Shown here: one piece after another, positions 34,409 to 43,705 of the stretch
Numbering within the stretch: the first letter of the stretch is position 1
Layout: every line of letters starts with the position of its first letter
Assembly: GCA_041398605.1 (NCBI GenBank)
Contig: JAWKUK010000004.1
Span: 372,001 to 436,000, forward strand
Origin: JAWKUK01 sp041398605
Lineage (GTDB): Bacteria; Planctomycetota; UBA1135; GCA-002686595
Direction of reading: 5' to 3'
Length of the DNA: 64,000 nucleotides
Program-made: the position numbers and the translations under genes
The notes under the pieces: model-generated
Told to the model about the DNA's origin: nothing
The model's database searches: none
What the model saw: only the letters and a program-made list of their open reading frames with translations

Positions 34409-34960
34409 ATGTCTGAGTCGATCGAGACCTACCGCACCCGCGTTTCCGGGTTCTGGAGCCCGAAGCACACCGTCCTGGACGGCGCGGGCAAGCCCCTCGG
34501 GGTCCTGTCCGTGCGCCGCAACCGCGTCGGGATGATCGTCGGCGCGGACTACCGCCCCGAGGCCGGTGAAGTGCTGCACTTCCGACGCGAGCCTGGCCTC
34601 CTGCGGGCCCAATTCTCGCTCTGGACCGACGGCAAGGAGTGGCTCGGCTCCTCGATCCGTCAGGGCATCGTCCGGCGCACGATCGAGCTCTGGACCAGCA
34701 CTCGCCCCTACCGCCTCGTGCCGCGCCGCGGCCTCGGCAAGGGCTGGCGCATGGTCGCGACCAAGACCGGCCAAGTGGCCGAGATCGCGCACCCGTGGTT
34801 TGGCCGTGGGGCGACCCTGACCGTGACACGCAAGCTCGACTTCGAGCTGCTGCTGCTCGGCTACTTCGTCGGGACCCTGGCGCTTTGGGAGACCGTGCCC
34901 CCGACCTCCCTCGAGGCGGTGGATCGCACCCATTCCGGCGCCGCGCCGGCCCACGGCTGA
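34409..34960 (+). CDS. Conserved-looking small protein, possibly scramblase/LURP-like fold
   Basis: A 183-residue protein from ATG 34409 (an ATG 33 bp earlier is in frame but adds only Pro-rich residues). The body is a run of beta strands with basic turns: VSGFWSPKHTVLDGAGKPLG, VLSVRRNRVGMIVGADY, GLLRAQFSLWTDGKEWLG and TIELWTSTRPYRLVPRRGLG. A more hydrophobic helix (FELLLLGYFVGTLALWETV) comes near the C-terminus. The strand pattern and terminal helix recall tubby-like/LURP-one or phospholipid scramblase folds, but I do not recognise it with confidence. TAGACT at 34343 may be its -10. It is followed by a 15-bp tandem repeat. Confidence 0.65.
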   Translation: MSESIETYRTRVSGFWSPKHTVLDGAGKPLGVLSVRRNRVGMIVGADYRPEAGEVLHFRREPGLLRAQFSLWTDGKEWLGSSIRQGIVRRTIELWTSTRPYRLVPRRGLGKGWRMVATKTGQVAEIAHPWFGRGATLTVTRKLDFELLLLGYFVGTLALWETVPPTSLEAVDRTHSGAAPAHG

Positions 34961-34965
34961 GCAGC

Positions 34966-35040
34966 CAGCGGCTGGGCCTCCAGCGGCTGGGCTTCCGGCG
35001 GCTGGGCCTCCGGCGGCTGGGCCTCCAGCGGCTGGGCGGC
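34966..35040 (+). repeat. Five 15-bp tandem repeats downstream of the gene at 34409
   Basis: Units of CAGCGGCTGGGCCTC with one- to three-base differences. They begin 6 bp after the stop codon and are non-coding. Confidence 0.85.
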
Positions 35041-35227
35041 GCCAGAACGGGCGCGCCCCCGGCCGCGCTACGGGTTCCGCCCTCCGTGTTTCAGGTCAGG
35101 GCCGTCCCCCGCTCGAACACTCCCCATACGAATTACGCCCTGGCCGGGAAGAGGCCCCGTGAACAGGCGTCGGACCCCTTGGCCCTGCGCCAATCGAATC
35201 TCCGCTCCTCCTTCGACACGAACTCCC

Positions 35228-37237
35228 ATGCGTTCCGTCCTCGTACTGCTCCTCGTCATCGCCGCTGCTGGGGGCCTCTTCTTCGTCCTCAATCGGGACG
35301 GTGGCAAGGCGCCCGGAAGTGGCCCCGCGATCGTCGGACCCGCGACCCCCGAGGGCCCGGCCGTGGCACCCAAGGTCGAGACCGAAGAGCTCGTCGACGT
35401 CGCCCCGCCCACCTCGCTCCGGAAGGACATCCCGGAGGCCGTGACGCCCTCGGCGGCGGACACCTCCCTCGGGAAGATCCGGCTCGACACGGGCCGCGGC
35501 GCCGTGCTGGGCAAGGTCACGGGCGAAGGCGGCGCCCCCATCAAAGACGCCGAGGTGCGCCTGACGCGCTACGGCATGGAGAACCTCTTCTTCCTGGATC
35601 CGGGCGCCGACCGTATCCCGGATATCACCGGGAAGTCCGAGGCGGACGGGACCTTCCGCCTCGAGAACGTCCCGGTGTTCGACCAGTACTCCTTGGTCGT
35701 CACGCACCCGAAGTTCAGCCGCTACGAGCGCAGCCCCGTCATCGTCCGTGAAGGGCGCACGACGGAGGAGCCGAGCGTCGTCCTGATGCCGGGCGTGGGC
35801 CTCTCCGGCCGCGTCTCCGACACGGGCGGCAACAACGTCCCAGGCGCGGTGATCCGCTTGAACTACTCGGCCTTCGCCTCGTTCCTCGGTGACGCCTCCG
35901 AGAGCGTCGAGGCGACGAGCGACGCCGAGGGCCGCTACGCCTTCATGAACCTCGCCGCCGGCAACTACAGCCTCAGCGCGACCGCCGACGGCTACGGCCG
36001 CATCGACGTCCAGAACATCAACGTCGACGGCAAGGAAGCGGCGACGAAGGACATCGTCCTCGAGGTCGCGCACATGATCGCGGGCACCGTGCGGACGGTC
36101 GATGGAGTGCCGCTGGCCGACGTCGAGGTGAACGCCTACTCGATGGACAATCGCACGACGCAATCGCGCTCGCAGGTCCGCACCGACGAGCAAGGGCAGT
36201 TCGTGATCCAAGACGTCCCGCAAGGCCGTTACCTGATCCAAGCCGTCCACCCCTCATACGAGATGGTCGAGCGCCAGCTGCGCGTCGAGACCGGCGACAT
36301 GTCGGTGCAGGTCCTGATGCGCGCGTTGCCGCGCGTCCGCGGCCAAGTCGTCGCGGCCTCCTCCGGCCAGCCAGTCACGTCCTTCACGGTCCAGCTGCGC
36401 CAGCCGGTCCCGAACTCGAACCCGCCGGCGACGACCGCGATCCCCGCGTCGCGCATCAGCGTCGTCGACCCGGAGGGGCGCTTCGAGCTCGGCGCCCCGA
36501 AGGCCGGTGAGTACCGCGTGCACGTCGTCGCCGAGGGCTACGCCGACTCGCTCTCCCCGACGTTTGTGATCACCGCCGGCAGCGACGCGAACAACATCAC
36601 GGTCGCCGCGATCAAGGGCGGCGCGCTGCGTGGCCGCGTCATCGACTCGAACGGCGAGCCCGTCGTGGGCGCGCGCGTGACGAGCCACCACAAGGACTGG
36701 TCCGACGACTTGTTCGCCCAGTCGCTGGCCGAGCTCGGCCCGTGGCTCGCCACCGAGACCGCCGCGGTCACCAACGGCGAGGGCGTATACGTCCTGAAGA
36801 ACCTGATGCCTGAGACCTATCAGGTCACGGTCAAGCACCCCGACTACGCAGGGGCGGGCCAGACCGGGCTGCTCGTCAGCGACGGCAACGAGACCCTCGC
36901 GCGCGAAATCATCCTGCCGGCCGGGTCGACCATCTCCGGCGTCGTCTATGGCCCGAACGGTCGGCCGTTGCCAGGCGCGCTCGTCCGCTTGCAGCCGGAG
37001 GGCCAGTTCTCCGGCTCGACGCCAGGCGGCCCCTACACCGCGCGCGCGGACGACGCTGGTCGCTATGAGATTCGGAACGTGAAGCAGGGCTCGTACGGCG
37101 CCTACGCGACGCGCCCGGCCTCGCAGGGCGGGAACCCGTTCCAAGAGAGCTTCGACATGAAGTTCACGAAGAAGACCTTGTCGGTGCGCGAAGGCGGCAC
37201 CTACGAGAGCGAGGACTTCAAGCTCCGCGATCAGTGA
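35228..37237 (+). CDS. Large surface protein of repeated carboxypeptidase-regulatory-like domains
   Basis: A 669-residue protein. ATG 35228 opens an N-terminal signal or anchor (RSVLVLLLVIAAAGGLFFVL). A Pro/Gly-rich linker leads to six or seven Ig-like carboxypeptidase-regulatory (CarboxypepD_reg) modules. Each has the form GxVxxxxGxPxxxAxVxxxxxxG...T.xDGxFxLxxVPxGxYxLxVxxxGY; examples are GRVSDTGGNNVPGAVIRLNY, GTVRTVDGVPLADVEVNAYS and GVVYGPNGRPLPGALVRLQP. No catalytic domain is present, so a structural or adhesive envelope role is inferred. It ends with a perfect terminator and resembles the smaller protein at 47546 in design. Confidence 0.85.
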   Translation: MRSVLVLLLVIAAAGGLFFVLNRDGGKAPGSGPAIVGPATPEGPAVAPKVETEELVDVAPPTSLRKDIPEAVTPSAADTSLGKIRLDTGRGAVLGKVTGEGGAPIKDAEVRLTRYGMENLFFLDPGADRIPDITGKSEADGTFRLENVPVFDQYSLVVTHPKFSRYERSPVIVREGRTTEEPSVVLMPGVGLSGRVSDTGGNNVPGAVIRLNYSAFASFLGDASESVEATSDAEGRYAFMNLAAGNYSLSATADGYGRIDVQNINVDGKEAATKDIVLEVAHMIAGTVRTVDGVPLADVEVNAYSMDNRTTQSRSQVRTDEQGQFVIQDVPQGRYLIQAVHPSYEMVERQLRVETGDMSVQVLMRALPRVRGQVVAASSGQPVTSFTVQLRQPVPNSNPPATTAIPASRISVVDPEGRFELGAPKAGEYRVHVVAEGYADSLSPTFVITAGSDANNITVAAIKGGALRGRVIDSNGEPVVGARVTSHHKDWSDDLFAQSLAELGPWLATETAAVTNGEGVYVLKNLMPETYQVTVKHPDYAGAGQTGLLVSDGNETLAREIILPAGSTISGVVYGPNGRPLPGALVRLQPEGQFSGSTPGGPYTARADDAGRYEIRNVKQGSYGAYATRPASQGGNPFQESFDMKFTKKTLSVREGGTYESEDFKLRDQ

Positions 37238-37252
37238 GATGCGCTGGTCCAC

Positions 37253-37299
37253 GGCGCGCCGCGCCTCCCCGCAGCCGGGAGGCGCGGCGCGCCTGTTTT
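37253..37299 (+). terminator. Rho-independent terminator of the surface protein gene
   Basis: A perfect 17-bp stem (37253-37269 with 37277-37293) with a 7-nt loop CGCAGCC is followed by TGTTTTG. It starts 15 nt after the stop codon at 37235-37237. Confidence 0.85.
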
Positions 37300-37435
37300 G
37301 GGGGCCGAACGCCGTGTCCGGCGCCATGGTGACGCGCACGACGCACGGCGTGTATGCTCGCAGGGGGGAGGGCGCGAGCTGGACACACTGCGAGAGCGTG
37401 ATGGGAGCGAACGGCGAGGCGGCGACGCTCCGCCG

Positions 37436-38281
37436 TTGGCGCTCACTCGCGACGCACGTGGCACCTCGAGCGCGGCGCGGCGCGCGGACGCGAGCGAGGC
37501 CTGGGGGGTCTGGCTGAGCACGATCCTCGGCGACCGGTGGACCGTCCAATTCGGCCGCGCACGCGCGACGCCGGTGCAGGCGCGACGCACACGCCACGCG
37601 AGCGAGCTGAGGCTGCACGAGATGTTCCTCGAGGCGCCGGACGACGTGCGCGAGGCGCTCGGGCGTTGGCTGCTCGTCGGCCGCCGCGCCAAGCGCGCGA
37701 GCGCGCTGCTCGATGCCTGGATCCACGACCAGCTCGCGCGGACGCCCGCGCCGAAGCGCGCGCTGCGGCTGGCGCCGCAGGGCACGACACACGACCTCGC
37801 CGATTTGGCTGAGGCGCTCTGCGCGAGCGAGTTCGCCCAGGACTTCACGGAGGAGCGCCCGCGGCCCGGCTTGACCTGGGGCCGACGCGCGGTGAGCCGC
37901 TCGCGGCGCTCGCTGCGGCTCGGCTCATTCGAGCCGGAGCGGCACGTCGTGCGTGTGCACCCCGTGCTCGACCAGCCCGCCGTGCCGAGCTGGTTCGTGC
38001 GCTTTGTGCTGAAGCATGAGCTCCTGCACGCCGTCATCCCCCCCGTCCGAGAGCCGGACGGCCGCTGGGTGCACCACGGCCCCGCGTTCCGGCGCCGGGA
38101 GCGCGCGTGGCCGGATTACGCCGCTGCCGTCGCCTGGGAGCGACGCAACCTGCCGCGCCTGATCCGGTCGGCCCGCGAGGGCAGCGCGCTGCGCGTGCGC
38201 CCAGAGGACCTCGCTGCGCCTCTGCCGCGGCAAGGGACCTTCTTCGACCTGGCCGCCCCCTCCCCTTCTCCCGGGGGCTGA
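37436..38281 (+). CDS. SprT-like zinc metalloprotease domain protein
   Basis: About 281 residues from TTG 37436. An ATG at 37298 is in frame but sits at the foot of the preceding terminator and upstream of a possible -10 (TATGCT, 37353), so the true start is uncertain. The zinc site is FVLKHELLHAVIPPV (HExxH) followed by DGRWVHHGPAFRRRERAWPD, where the HGxxF His is the third ligand, as in SprT/SPRTN. The preceding HVVRVHPVLDQPAVPSWFVR matches the SprT strand-helix entry. Residues upstream (ELRLHEMFLEAPDDVREALG) are helical. DNA-protein crosslink repair is the known role of SPRTN; the bacterial function is unclear. Confidence 0.72.
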   Translation: MALTRDARGTSSAARRADASEAWGVWLSTILGDRWTVQFGRARATPVQARRTRHASELRLHEMFLEAPDDVREALGRWLLVGRRAKRASALLDAWIHDQLARTPAPKRALRLAPQGTTHDLADLAEALCASEFAQDFTEERPRPGLTWGRRAVSRSRRSLRLGSFEPERHVVRVHPVLDQPAVPSWFVRFVLKHELLHAVIPPVREPDGRWVHHGPAFRRRERAWPDYAAAVAWERRNLPRLIRSAREGSALRVRPEDLAAPLPRQGTFFDLAAPSPSPGG

Positions 38282-38311
38282 GCAGGGCGCAGCCAACGAC
38301 CCGAGCGGCGA

Positions 38312-39049
38312 TCAGCGATCGGCGTAGGCCTTGGACGTGTCCTCGAGGTTGGCGCCCGTCAGGCACGTCCCGAGGACGTTGCCGCCGAGGGCCTCGAGCT
38401 GGTTGACCGTTTGCTCGACGTAGTGGCGCGGCGTCTCGCGCAGCCGCACGACGAGCAAGATCCCGTCCGCCATCGCGCCCAACAAGCTCGCATCGCTGAT
38501 GGTCATCGCCTCGGGCGTGTCGACGAGCACGTACGAATAGCGCTGCCGGAGCTGGTTCAACACCGTGCGCATCCGGTCCGAGCCCAGGAGCTCCGACGGG
38601 TTGGCCGGCAGCTCGCCGGCGCCGAGGATCGAGACGCCGCGCGCCGCGGTGCGGCGGATCCCTGCGTCGAGGGGCAGCTTGCCACGCAGGATCTCGGTGA
38701 GGCCTTGCCGCCGCGGCAGGTCGAGGTAGGACTCGAGCGCGGGGTGGTGCAGGTCAGCGTCGACGACGAGGACCTCGGTCCCGGGCAGCTCAGCGAGGGC
38801 CAACGCCAGGTTCAAGCACGCGACCGTCTTCCCTTCGCCGCGCAGGGCGCTCGCGAGGACCAGCGTGTGCGACGCGCCATCCGGGTTCAACGCATGGACC
38901 TGGTTGCGCAGGCTGCGGAACTGCTCCGCGATCTGGCTGCGCGGGTCGGTGACGACCGCGAGCTCCTCGCGGCGGATCGCGACCTTCCGGGCCTCCTCGG
39001 GGTCGGCCGGCTGCAAGCCGCCGGTGGTCGAATTCGGTTTGGGGCTCAT
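38312..39049 (-). CDS. CpsD/CapB-like P-loop ATPase (BY-kinase type)
   Basis: A 245-residue cytoplasmic ATPase. Walker A is LRGEGKTVACLNLALAL (residues 69-85) and Walker A' is VLVVDADLHHPALESYL. Other signatures of exopolysaccharide co-regulators are QIAEQFRSLRNQV near residue 40 and GELPANPSELLGSDRM. YVLVDTPEAMTISDASLL contains Walker B. There is no Tyr-rich C-terminal cluster and no membrane domain, so it may lack autokinase activity or work with a separate Wzz-like protein that is not in this window. It follows the helical-repeat gene after a gap containing two hairpins. Confidence 0.85.
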   Translation of the reverse strand: MSPKPNSTTGGLQPADPEEARKVAIRREELAVVTDPRSQIAEQFRSLRNQVHALNPDGASHTLVLASALRGEGKTVACLNLALALAELPGTEVLVVDADLHHPALESYLDLPRRQGLTEILRGKLPLDAGIRRTAARGVSILGAGELPANPSELLGSDRMRTVLNQLRQRYSYVLVDTPEAMTISDASLLGAMADGILLVVRLRETPRHYVEQTVNQLEALGGNVLGTCLTGANLEDTSKAYADR

Positions 39050-39073
39050 CGCTTCTGAGGTCCGGCTGGGGCA

Positions 39074-39120
39074 GGGTCCGCTACGGACCCGACCATGATC
39101 CCCATCGGCGATTCATGGGG
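39074..39120. other. Two adjacent hairpins between minus-strand genes
   Basis: GGGTCCG-CTA-CGGACCC (39074-39090) has seven pairs; CCCCAT, 9 nt, ATGGGG (39100-39105 with 39115-39120) has six. They lie in the 140-bp gap between the helical-repeat gene stop and the CpsD-like start. No T-run; attenuator, leader structure or weak terminator are all possible. Confidence 0.4.
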
Positions 39121-39189
39121 AAGGGCCTGAGCTTCGGATTCTGGAATCCTCACGGGCAGCCTAGCGACCGCCGCGGACGGCAGGGCCGC

Positions 39190-41673
39190 TCAGCGCCCGT
39201 AGCGGCGCTCGAGGGCGTCGAGGTCCCGCGGCGCAGGTGGCGTGAGCGGCGGCCAATCGACGCCATACAGGACCGCCGCGAGCTCAGGCCAGCTCCGGCC
39301 CGCGCGGCCCCTCAGCTGTGAGAAGAAGGCCTCCGACTCGAGGTCGAGGCGGGCAGCGGCGAGCAGGCGCGCGACCCGCCTGAGCGCGTCGCGCACGGTG
39401 GCCAGGTCGAGGTCCTCTCGCGCCGCCCCAGATGCCCCAGACGCTCCAGACGCCTCCGACGTGACCTGAGCGGCGCCCGGGTCCGTGCCCGCGGCTGGCC
39501 GCGGGTCGCGCTCGCGCTGGGCGTCGATCCTGCGCCCGAGGACCTGAACGAGGATGGCGCGCGCCTCAGCGCCGAGCTCCGGGTCCGCCGCGAGGCCCGC
39601 CAAGAGCGCGACCGCCTCAGCGAGGCCGCGGCGCGCCGCGCGCGCGCGCTCGAGCAGCGCCGCGCGCTCGGCCGGCGTCGCGAGCCCGCTGTCGCAGAGC
39701 CACGCGTCCGCGCTCCATGGCGCGGCGCCCTCTGCGGCCCTTCGAACGAGCGCGACGAAGGCCGCGGGGTCGTCCGCTTCGAAGAGCCCGAGCTCGAGGG
39801 TGAAGCGCGCGAGCTCGACGAGCCGCTCACGCCCGGCCTCATGGGCGAGCTCGTCCGCGAGGGGCGCGAGCCACACCGAGCCTTGCAGCGCGGGACCCTG
39901 CGCCGCCGACGCGGCGACCTGATGCAGCGCCCCGATGCGCGCTTCGAGCGCGCCGCGCTCGACGCCAGCCTCGAGCGCTGCGACCGTGGCCGCCGTCCAA
40001 GCACACTCGGCGCGGGCGGCGGCGAGCCAGCGTCCAGCGCTGCGGGCGAGCCCCGCGTCGTGCGCGGCGAGGAGGAGCACATCGGGCCGCGCCACGCGCG
40101 GGCCCGGCTCCGACGGCGTCGAGACCGCGCGCCACGCGGCCAAAGCCTGAACGGCGAGCGGGCCCGGCGTCGCGGGGTCCGCGAGCAAGCTCCGCACGAG
40201 CGCAGCCGCGCGTGGGTTGCGGCGCCCTTGGCCCTCGAGCGCGACGAGGCGCAGCCAGCGACCGACCGCGTCGGCGCCGTCGAACCCCTCCAGGACGATG
40301 TCGCCGAGCGCTTCTCCCGCCCGCGCGGCGGCGTCGCCGGAGCGCGCGGACCCGTCCCGCGGCGGCTCCAAGGTGAGCTGGACCGGCGGCAACAGGGCGA
40401 GGGCGCGCGCGACGCGCTCCGCGAAGCGCTGCGAGCCCGCCTCATTCGCCGCGAGCCGCCGGTCGGCCTCGGCGATCAGGGTCCGCACGACCCCCGGCGT
40501 CACGAGCCGCGGGTCGACGACGCCGCGCGCGAGCGCGGCGAGGGAGCCCTCGAGCGCCGCGGGGTCGCCCGTGGCGAGCCAGCGCTCGGCCAACCACCCG
40601 ACCGCCGCCGGCCAGCGCGTCGCCGCGAGCGCGCGCGCGCACGCGAGCCGCAGCTCCGGGTCGCCGCCCTCCGCCGCCACCACCCGCGTCCACACGACGA
40701 GTCGCTCGGCCAACGGCGCCTCCGCGCCCCGGCCGCGCGGCCCGATCCAGAGCAGCGGCGCGCTCGTCGCGCGCGCCTCGAACGTCTCGCTGCGCACGAG
40801 CTCGAGCGCGGCGTCGATGCGGGGGTCGAGGGCTGTGTCCTCGGGCTCTGCGAGCGCCCGGAGGTCGTAGGGAGCCTCGCCATGGACGCGCAGCGAGAGG
40901 CGCTGCGCCTCGACCTCGCTCTGCAAGAGCTCGAGCCAGGGAGCGACGAGCGCTCGGCTCGGCCGCGGCCGCTCGAGCGAGCCACGGCGCACGCCCGGGT
41001 GCAACGCCGGATCGAGGACGATCGGCGCTGGCGCGCCCGCCAGGCGGTCGAGGCGATCGACGAGGTCCGCGAAGGCGCCGCGGTCCAACGCGAGGGCGAC
41101 CGTGCGCGCGAGGGCGGCGCTATCGACGAGCCGCTCGCGCTCACGCGGGTCGAAGCCGAGGTCGCCAGGGACGTCGCCCTCTGCGAGCGGCGCGACCGCG
41201 AGCGCGTAGGACCACCGGCGCGCTTGGCCGAGGAGGGCCCCCGCGCCGAGCTCAGCCACCGCGGGGTCCGGGTCGCTTGCGACGAGCGCCGCGAGCCCGA
41301 AGAGGGCGTCCTCCGAGGCGAGCACGCGACGGAGGGCGTCGCGCTCCGCGGCGCCGCCCGCCTGGGCCGCGGCGGCGACCTCGGCCAGGTCCTCCGCGCG
41401 CAAGTGCGAGGCCAGCCAGCGCTCCGCGGACGCGCGCCGGCGCGGCTCCGGCGCCGCGAGCGCCGCCAGCGCGGCCGCGACATCGGCCTCGACAGTGACC
41501 CCGTCGGTGACCCCGTCGGTGACCCCATCGGTGACCCCAACCCCGTCGGTGACCTCGCGCGGACGGCCTGCCGGCGTCGCGTCGGACACGGAGCTGTGGG
41601 CAGCGGGCCCCAGCCCGAAGAGGGGTCCGGCCCCCAAGGCGCACGAGGCGAACAGCGGCACAGCGAAGGACAT
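39190..41673 (-). CDS. Exported alpha-helical-repeat (HEAT-like) protein, unknown function
   Basis: An 827-residue protein. ATG 41673 is preferred because it opens a signal peptide (SFAVPLFASCALGAGPLFGL) and has TACAAT 8 nt upstream; the frame extends 60 bp further. After a TDGV repeat (residues about 42-58) the chain is nearly all Ala/Leu/Arg-rich amphipathic helices, for example ALAALAAPEPRRRASAERWL and LRLACARALAATRWPAAVGW, in 30-40 residue units like HEAT repeats. The C-terminus ends WPELAAVLYGVDWPPLTPP. No catalytic motif. Probably a periplasmic scaffold; I do not recognise the family. Confidence 0.7.
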   Translation of the reverse strand: MSFAVPLFASCALGAGPLFGLGPAAHSSVSDATPAGRPREVTDGVGVTDGVTDGVTDGVTVEADVAAALAALAAPEPRRRASAERWLASHLRAEDLAEVAAAAQAGGAAERDALRRVLASEDALFGLAALVASDPDPAVAELGAGALLGQARRWSYALAVAPLAEGDVPGDLGFDPRERERLVDSAALARTVALALDRGAFADLVDRLDRLAGAPAPIVLDPALHPGVRRGSLERPRPSRALVAPWLELLQSEVEAQRLSLRVHGEAPYDLRALAEPEDTALDPRIDAALELVRSETFEARATSAPLLWIGPRGRGAEAPLAERLVVWTRVVAAEGGDPELRLACARALAATRWPAAVGWLAERWLATGDPAALEGSLAALARGVVDPRLVTPGVVRTLIAEADRRLAANEAGSQRFAERVARALALLPPVQLTLEPPRDGSARSGDAAARAGEALGDIVLEGFDGADAVGRWLRLVALEGQGRRNPRAAALVRSLLADPATPGPLAVQALAAWRAVSTPSEPGPRVARPDVLLLAAHDAGLARSAGRWLAAARAECAWTAATVAALEAGVERGALEARIGALHQVAASAAQGPALQGSVWLAPLADELAHEAGRERLVELARFTLELGLFEADDPAAFVALVRRAAEGAAPWSADAWLCDSGLATPAERAALLERARAARRGLAEAVALLAGLAADPELGAEARAILVQVLGRRIDAQRERDPRPAAGTDPGAAQVTSEASGASGASGAAREDLDLATVRDALRRVARLLAAARLDLESEAFFSQLRGRAGRSWPELAAVLYGVDWPPLTPPAPRDLDALERRYGR
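41495..41554 (-). repeat. 12-bp coding tandem repeat (TDGV)
   Basis: On the plus strand GTGACCCCGTCG recurs four times, one copy lengthened by 6 bp. It encodes TDGV units near the N-terminus of the helical-repeat protein. Confidence 0.8.
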
Positions 41674-41681
41674 CGCGCGCC

Positions 41682-41687
41682 ATTGTA
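41682..41687 (-). promoter_or_regulatory. Putative -10 of leaderless promoter
   Basis: On the minus strand TACAAT ends 8 nt before ATG 41673. Confidence 0.35.
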
Positions 41688-41834
41688 GGCCCAGCGCGCG
41701 ACCTGGCGGCCGGCCTCCCCCCACGAGCCCCACCTCGGCCCTTGCGGCGCCCCAACGCGGTCCCTGCTGGGCGCCGCTGCCGGATCGGGTCGGTTCGAGT
41801 GGAAGCCCGCTTCGATCCGGTCCAAGATCGCGGG

Positions 41835-43562
41835 ATGGACCCCGCAGCGCGCACCCCGCACGAGCCCTCGGTCTCGCCCTGCTTCGATGGCGGCTCTGAT
41901 GGCGGCTCTGATGGCGGCCCCGCTCGCGGCCTCGACCGGCTGAACTTCGACAACGCCTTTACGCGCGAGCTGCCCGCGGACCCGGAGACGGGCGGGCGCC
42001 GCCGGATCGTCGAGGGCGCGTGTTACTCACGCGTCAAGCCGCGCCGCCCGCGCGCGCCGGAGCTCGTCGCGCACTCGCGCGAGGTCGCTGCGCTGCTCGG
42101 CCTCGACGACGCGACCTGCCGCTCCGAAGCGTTTGTGCGCGTCTTCAGCGGCGCTGAGGTCCTGCCGGGCATGGACCCGTATGCGATGTGCTACGGCGGG
42201 CACCAATTCGGCCACTGGGCGCGACAGCTCGGCGACGGCCGCGCGATCAACCTCGGGCAGGTGCTCGTCGACGGCGCGGCCGCGGGGGACGCCGCGGCGA
42301 CACAGGGCCCCGAGCGCTGGATCTTGCAGCTGAAGGGCGCGGGCGCGACGCCGTACTCGCGCACCGCGGACGGGCTCGCTGTGCTGCGCTCGTCCGTGCG
42401 CGAGTTCCTCTGCAGCGAGGCCATGCACCACCTCGGCGTGCCGACGACCCGCGCGCTGTCGCTCATCACGACCGGCGACCGCGTCGTACGCGACATGTTC
42501 TACGACGGCAACGCGGAGGAGGAGCCCGGCGCCGTCGTGTGCCGCGTCGCGCGCTCGTTCACGCGCTTTGGCAACTTCGAGCTCCCGGCGTCCCGGGGCG
42601 ACGTCGCGCTCTTGCGCGCGCTCGCCGAGCACACGATCCGGCGCGAGCTGCCCCACCTCGACGCGCCAAGAGAGGGCGCGCTCACGCCCGAGCACTTCAC
42701 GCGCTTCTTCGCGGACGTCGCGCATACGACCGCAGAGATGGTCGCGCAGTGGATGCGCGTCGGCTTCGTGCACGGCGTGATGAACACGGACAACATGTCG
42801 ATCCGCGGTGAAACGATCGACTACGGCCCCTATGGCTGGCTCGAGGGCTACGACCCGAGCTGGACGCCGAACACGACGGACGCGGAAGGACGGCGGTATG
42901 CCTTCGGCAACCAGCCTGCGATCGCGCACTGGAACCTGTGCCGCCTCGGCGGCGCGCTCGTGCCGCTGATCGGGGACGTCGCGCCAGTGCAGGCGCTCGC
43001 GGACGCGTTCCCCGCGCGGTTCGCGGCGCGCAACGCGGCCCTCACGGCGGCCAAGCTCGGCTTCGAGTCGTTCGAAGAGGCGCTCGACGGGCCCCTCTTC
43101 GCCGAGCTGCAGCGCGTCCTGCAGCTCGCTGAGACGGACATGACGCTGCTCTTCCGCGCGCTCGTCGACGTGGACATCACGCGCGTCGAGGTCGCCGCGG
43201 GCGAGGCCCTCGCGCCGCTCATGGACGCGTTCTACGACACGGCCGCGCTGACCGACGACGTGCGCGGCGCGTGGGCGGCGTGGCTCTCGCAGTACCGCGC
43301 CCGCGCGCGCCAGGACGACTCCACGCCCGCCGAGCGCGCGGCGCGCATGTGCGCTGCGAACCCGCGCTTCGTGCTGCGCAACTACCTGGCGCAGGTCGCG
43401 ATCGATGCGGCGACGAAGGGGGACCCGTCCCAGGTACGCGACCTGTTGGAGACCCTGCGCCGCCCCTATGCCGAGCAGCCCGAGCGCGCGCACCATGCCC
43501 TGAAGCGCCCCGAGTGGGCGCGCCACAGGGCGGGCTGCTCCATGCTGTCCTGCAGCTCTTGA
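41835..43562 (+). CDS. selO: Protein adenylyltransferase SelO (YdiU family), Cys form
   Basis: A 575-residue pseudokinase-fold enzyme that transfers AMP to protein hydroxyls. ATG 41835 gives an acidic leader with DGGSDGGSDGG repeats, then the family start LNFDNAFTRELPADP. Core motifs are CYGGHQFGHWARQLGDGRAI, LKGAGATPYSRTADGLAVLR, SSVREFLCSEAMHHLGVPTT, VRVGFVHGVMNTDNMSI-like (MRVGFVHGVMNTDNMSI) and TIDYGPYGWLEGYDP, which hold the nucleotide and metal residues. The protein ends SMLSCSS. Eukaryotic SelO has selenocysteine at the equivalent of this C-terminal Cys, so this copy is the cysteine form. It is divergent from the helical-repeat gene. Confidence 0.9.
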   Translation: MDPAARTPHEPSVSPCFDGGSDGGSDGGPARGLDRLNFDNAFTRELPADPETGGRRRIVEGACYSRVKPRRPRAPELVAHSREVAALLGLDDATCRSEAFVRVFSGAEVLPGMDPYAMCYGGHQFGHWARQLGDGRAINLGQVLVDGAAAGDAAATQGPERWILQLKGAGATPYSRTADGLAVLRSSVREFLCSEAMHHLGVPTTRALSLITTGDRVVRDMFYDGNAEEEPGAVVCRVARSFTRFGNFELPASRGDVALLRALAEHTIRRELPHLDAPREGALTPEHFTRFFADVAHTTAEMVAQWMRVGFVHGVMNTDNMSIRGETIDYGPYGWLEGYDPSWTPNTTDAEGRRYAFGNQPAIAHWNLCRLGGALVPLIGDVAPVQALADAFPARFAARNAALTAAKLGFESFEEALDGPLFAELQRVLQLAETDMTLLFRALVDVDITRVEVAAGEALAPLMDAFYDTAALTDDVRGAWAAWLSQYRARARQDDSTPAERAARMCAANPRFVLRNYLAQVAIDAATKGDPSQVRDLLETLRRPYAEQPERAHHALKRPEWARHRAGCSMLSCSS

Positions 43563-43574
43563 GGCGCGCCGGCA

Positions 43575-43607
43575 GCCCTGCGCGCCGGGAGCAGCGGAGC
43601 GCAGGGC
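43575..43607 (+). terminator. Hairpin after selO
   Basis: GCCCTGCGC, 15-nt loop, GCGCAGGGC: nine perfect pairs starting 13 nt after the stop. No T-run follows. Confidence 0.4.
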
Positions 43608-43690
43608 GCCCGGGCGCCTAGGCGCACAGCCGCGGCCCCCCAGCGGCGCAGCGAGCGGAGCGGAAGTCCCCGCTCTGTCGGCTCGGACGC

Positions 43691-43696
43691 TACCCT
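43691..43696 (+). promoter_or_regulatory. Putative -10 before biotin carboxylase gene
   Basis: TACCCT ends 9 nt before ATG 43706, slightly longer spacing than the other leaderless candidates. Confidence 0.25.
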
Positions 43697-43705
43697 GTTC
43701 GCCTC

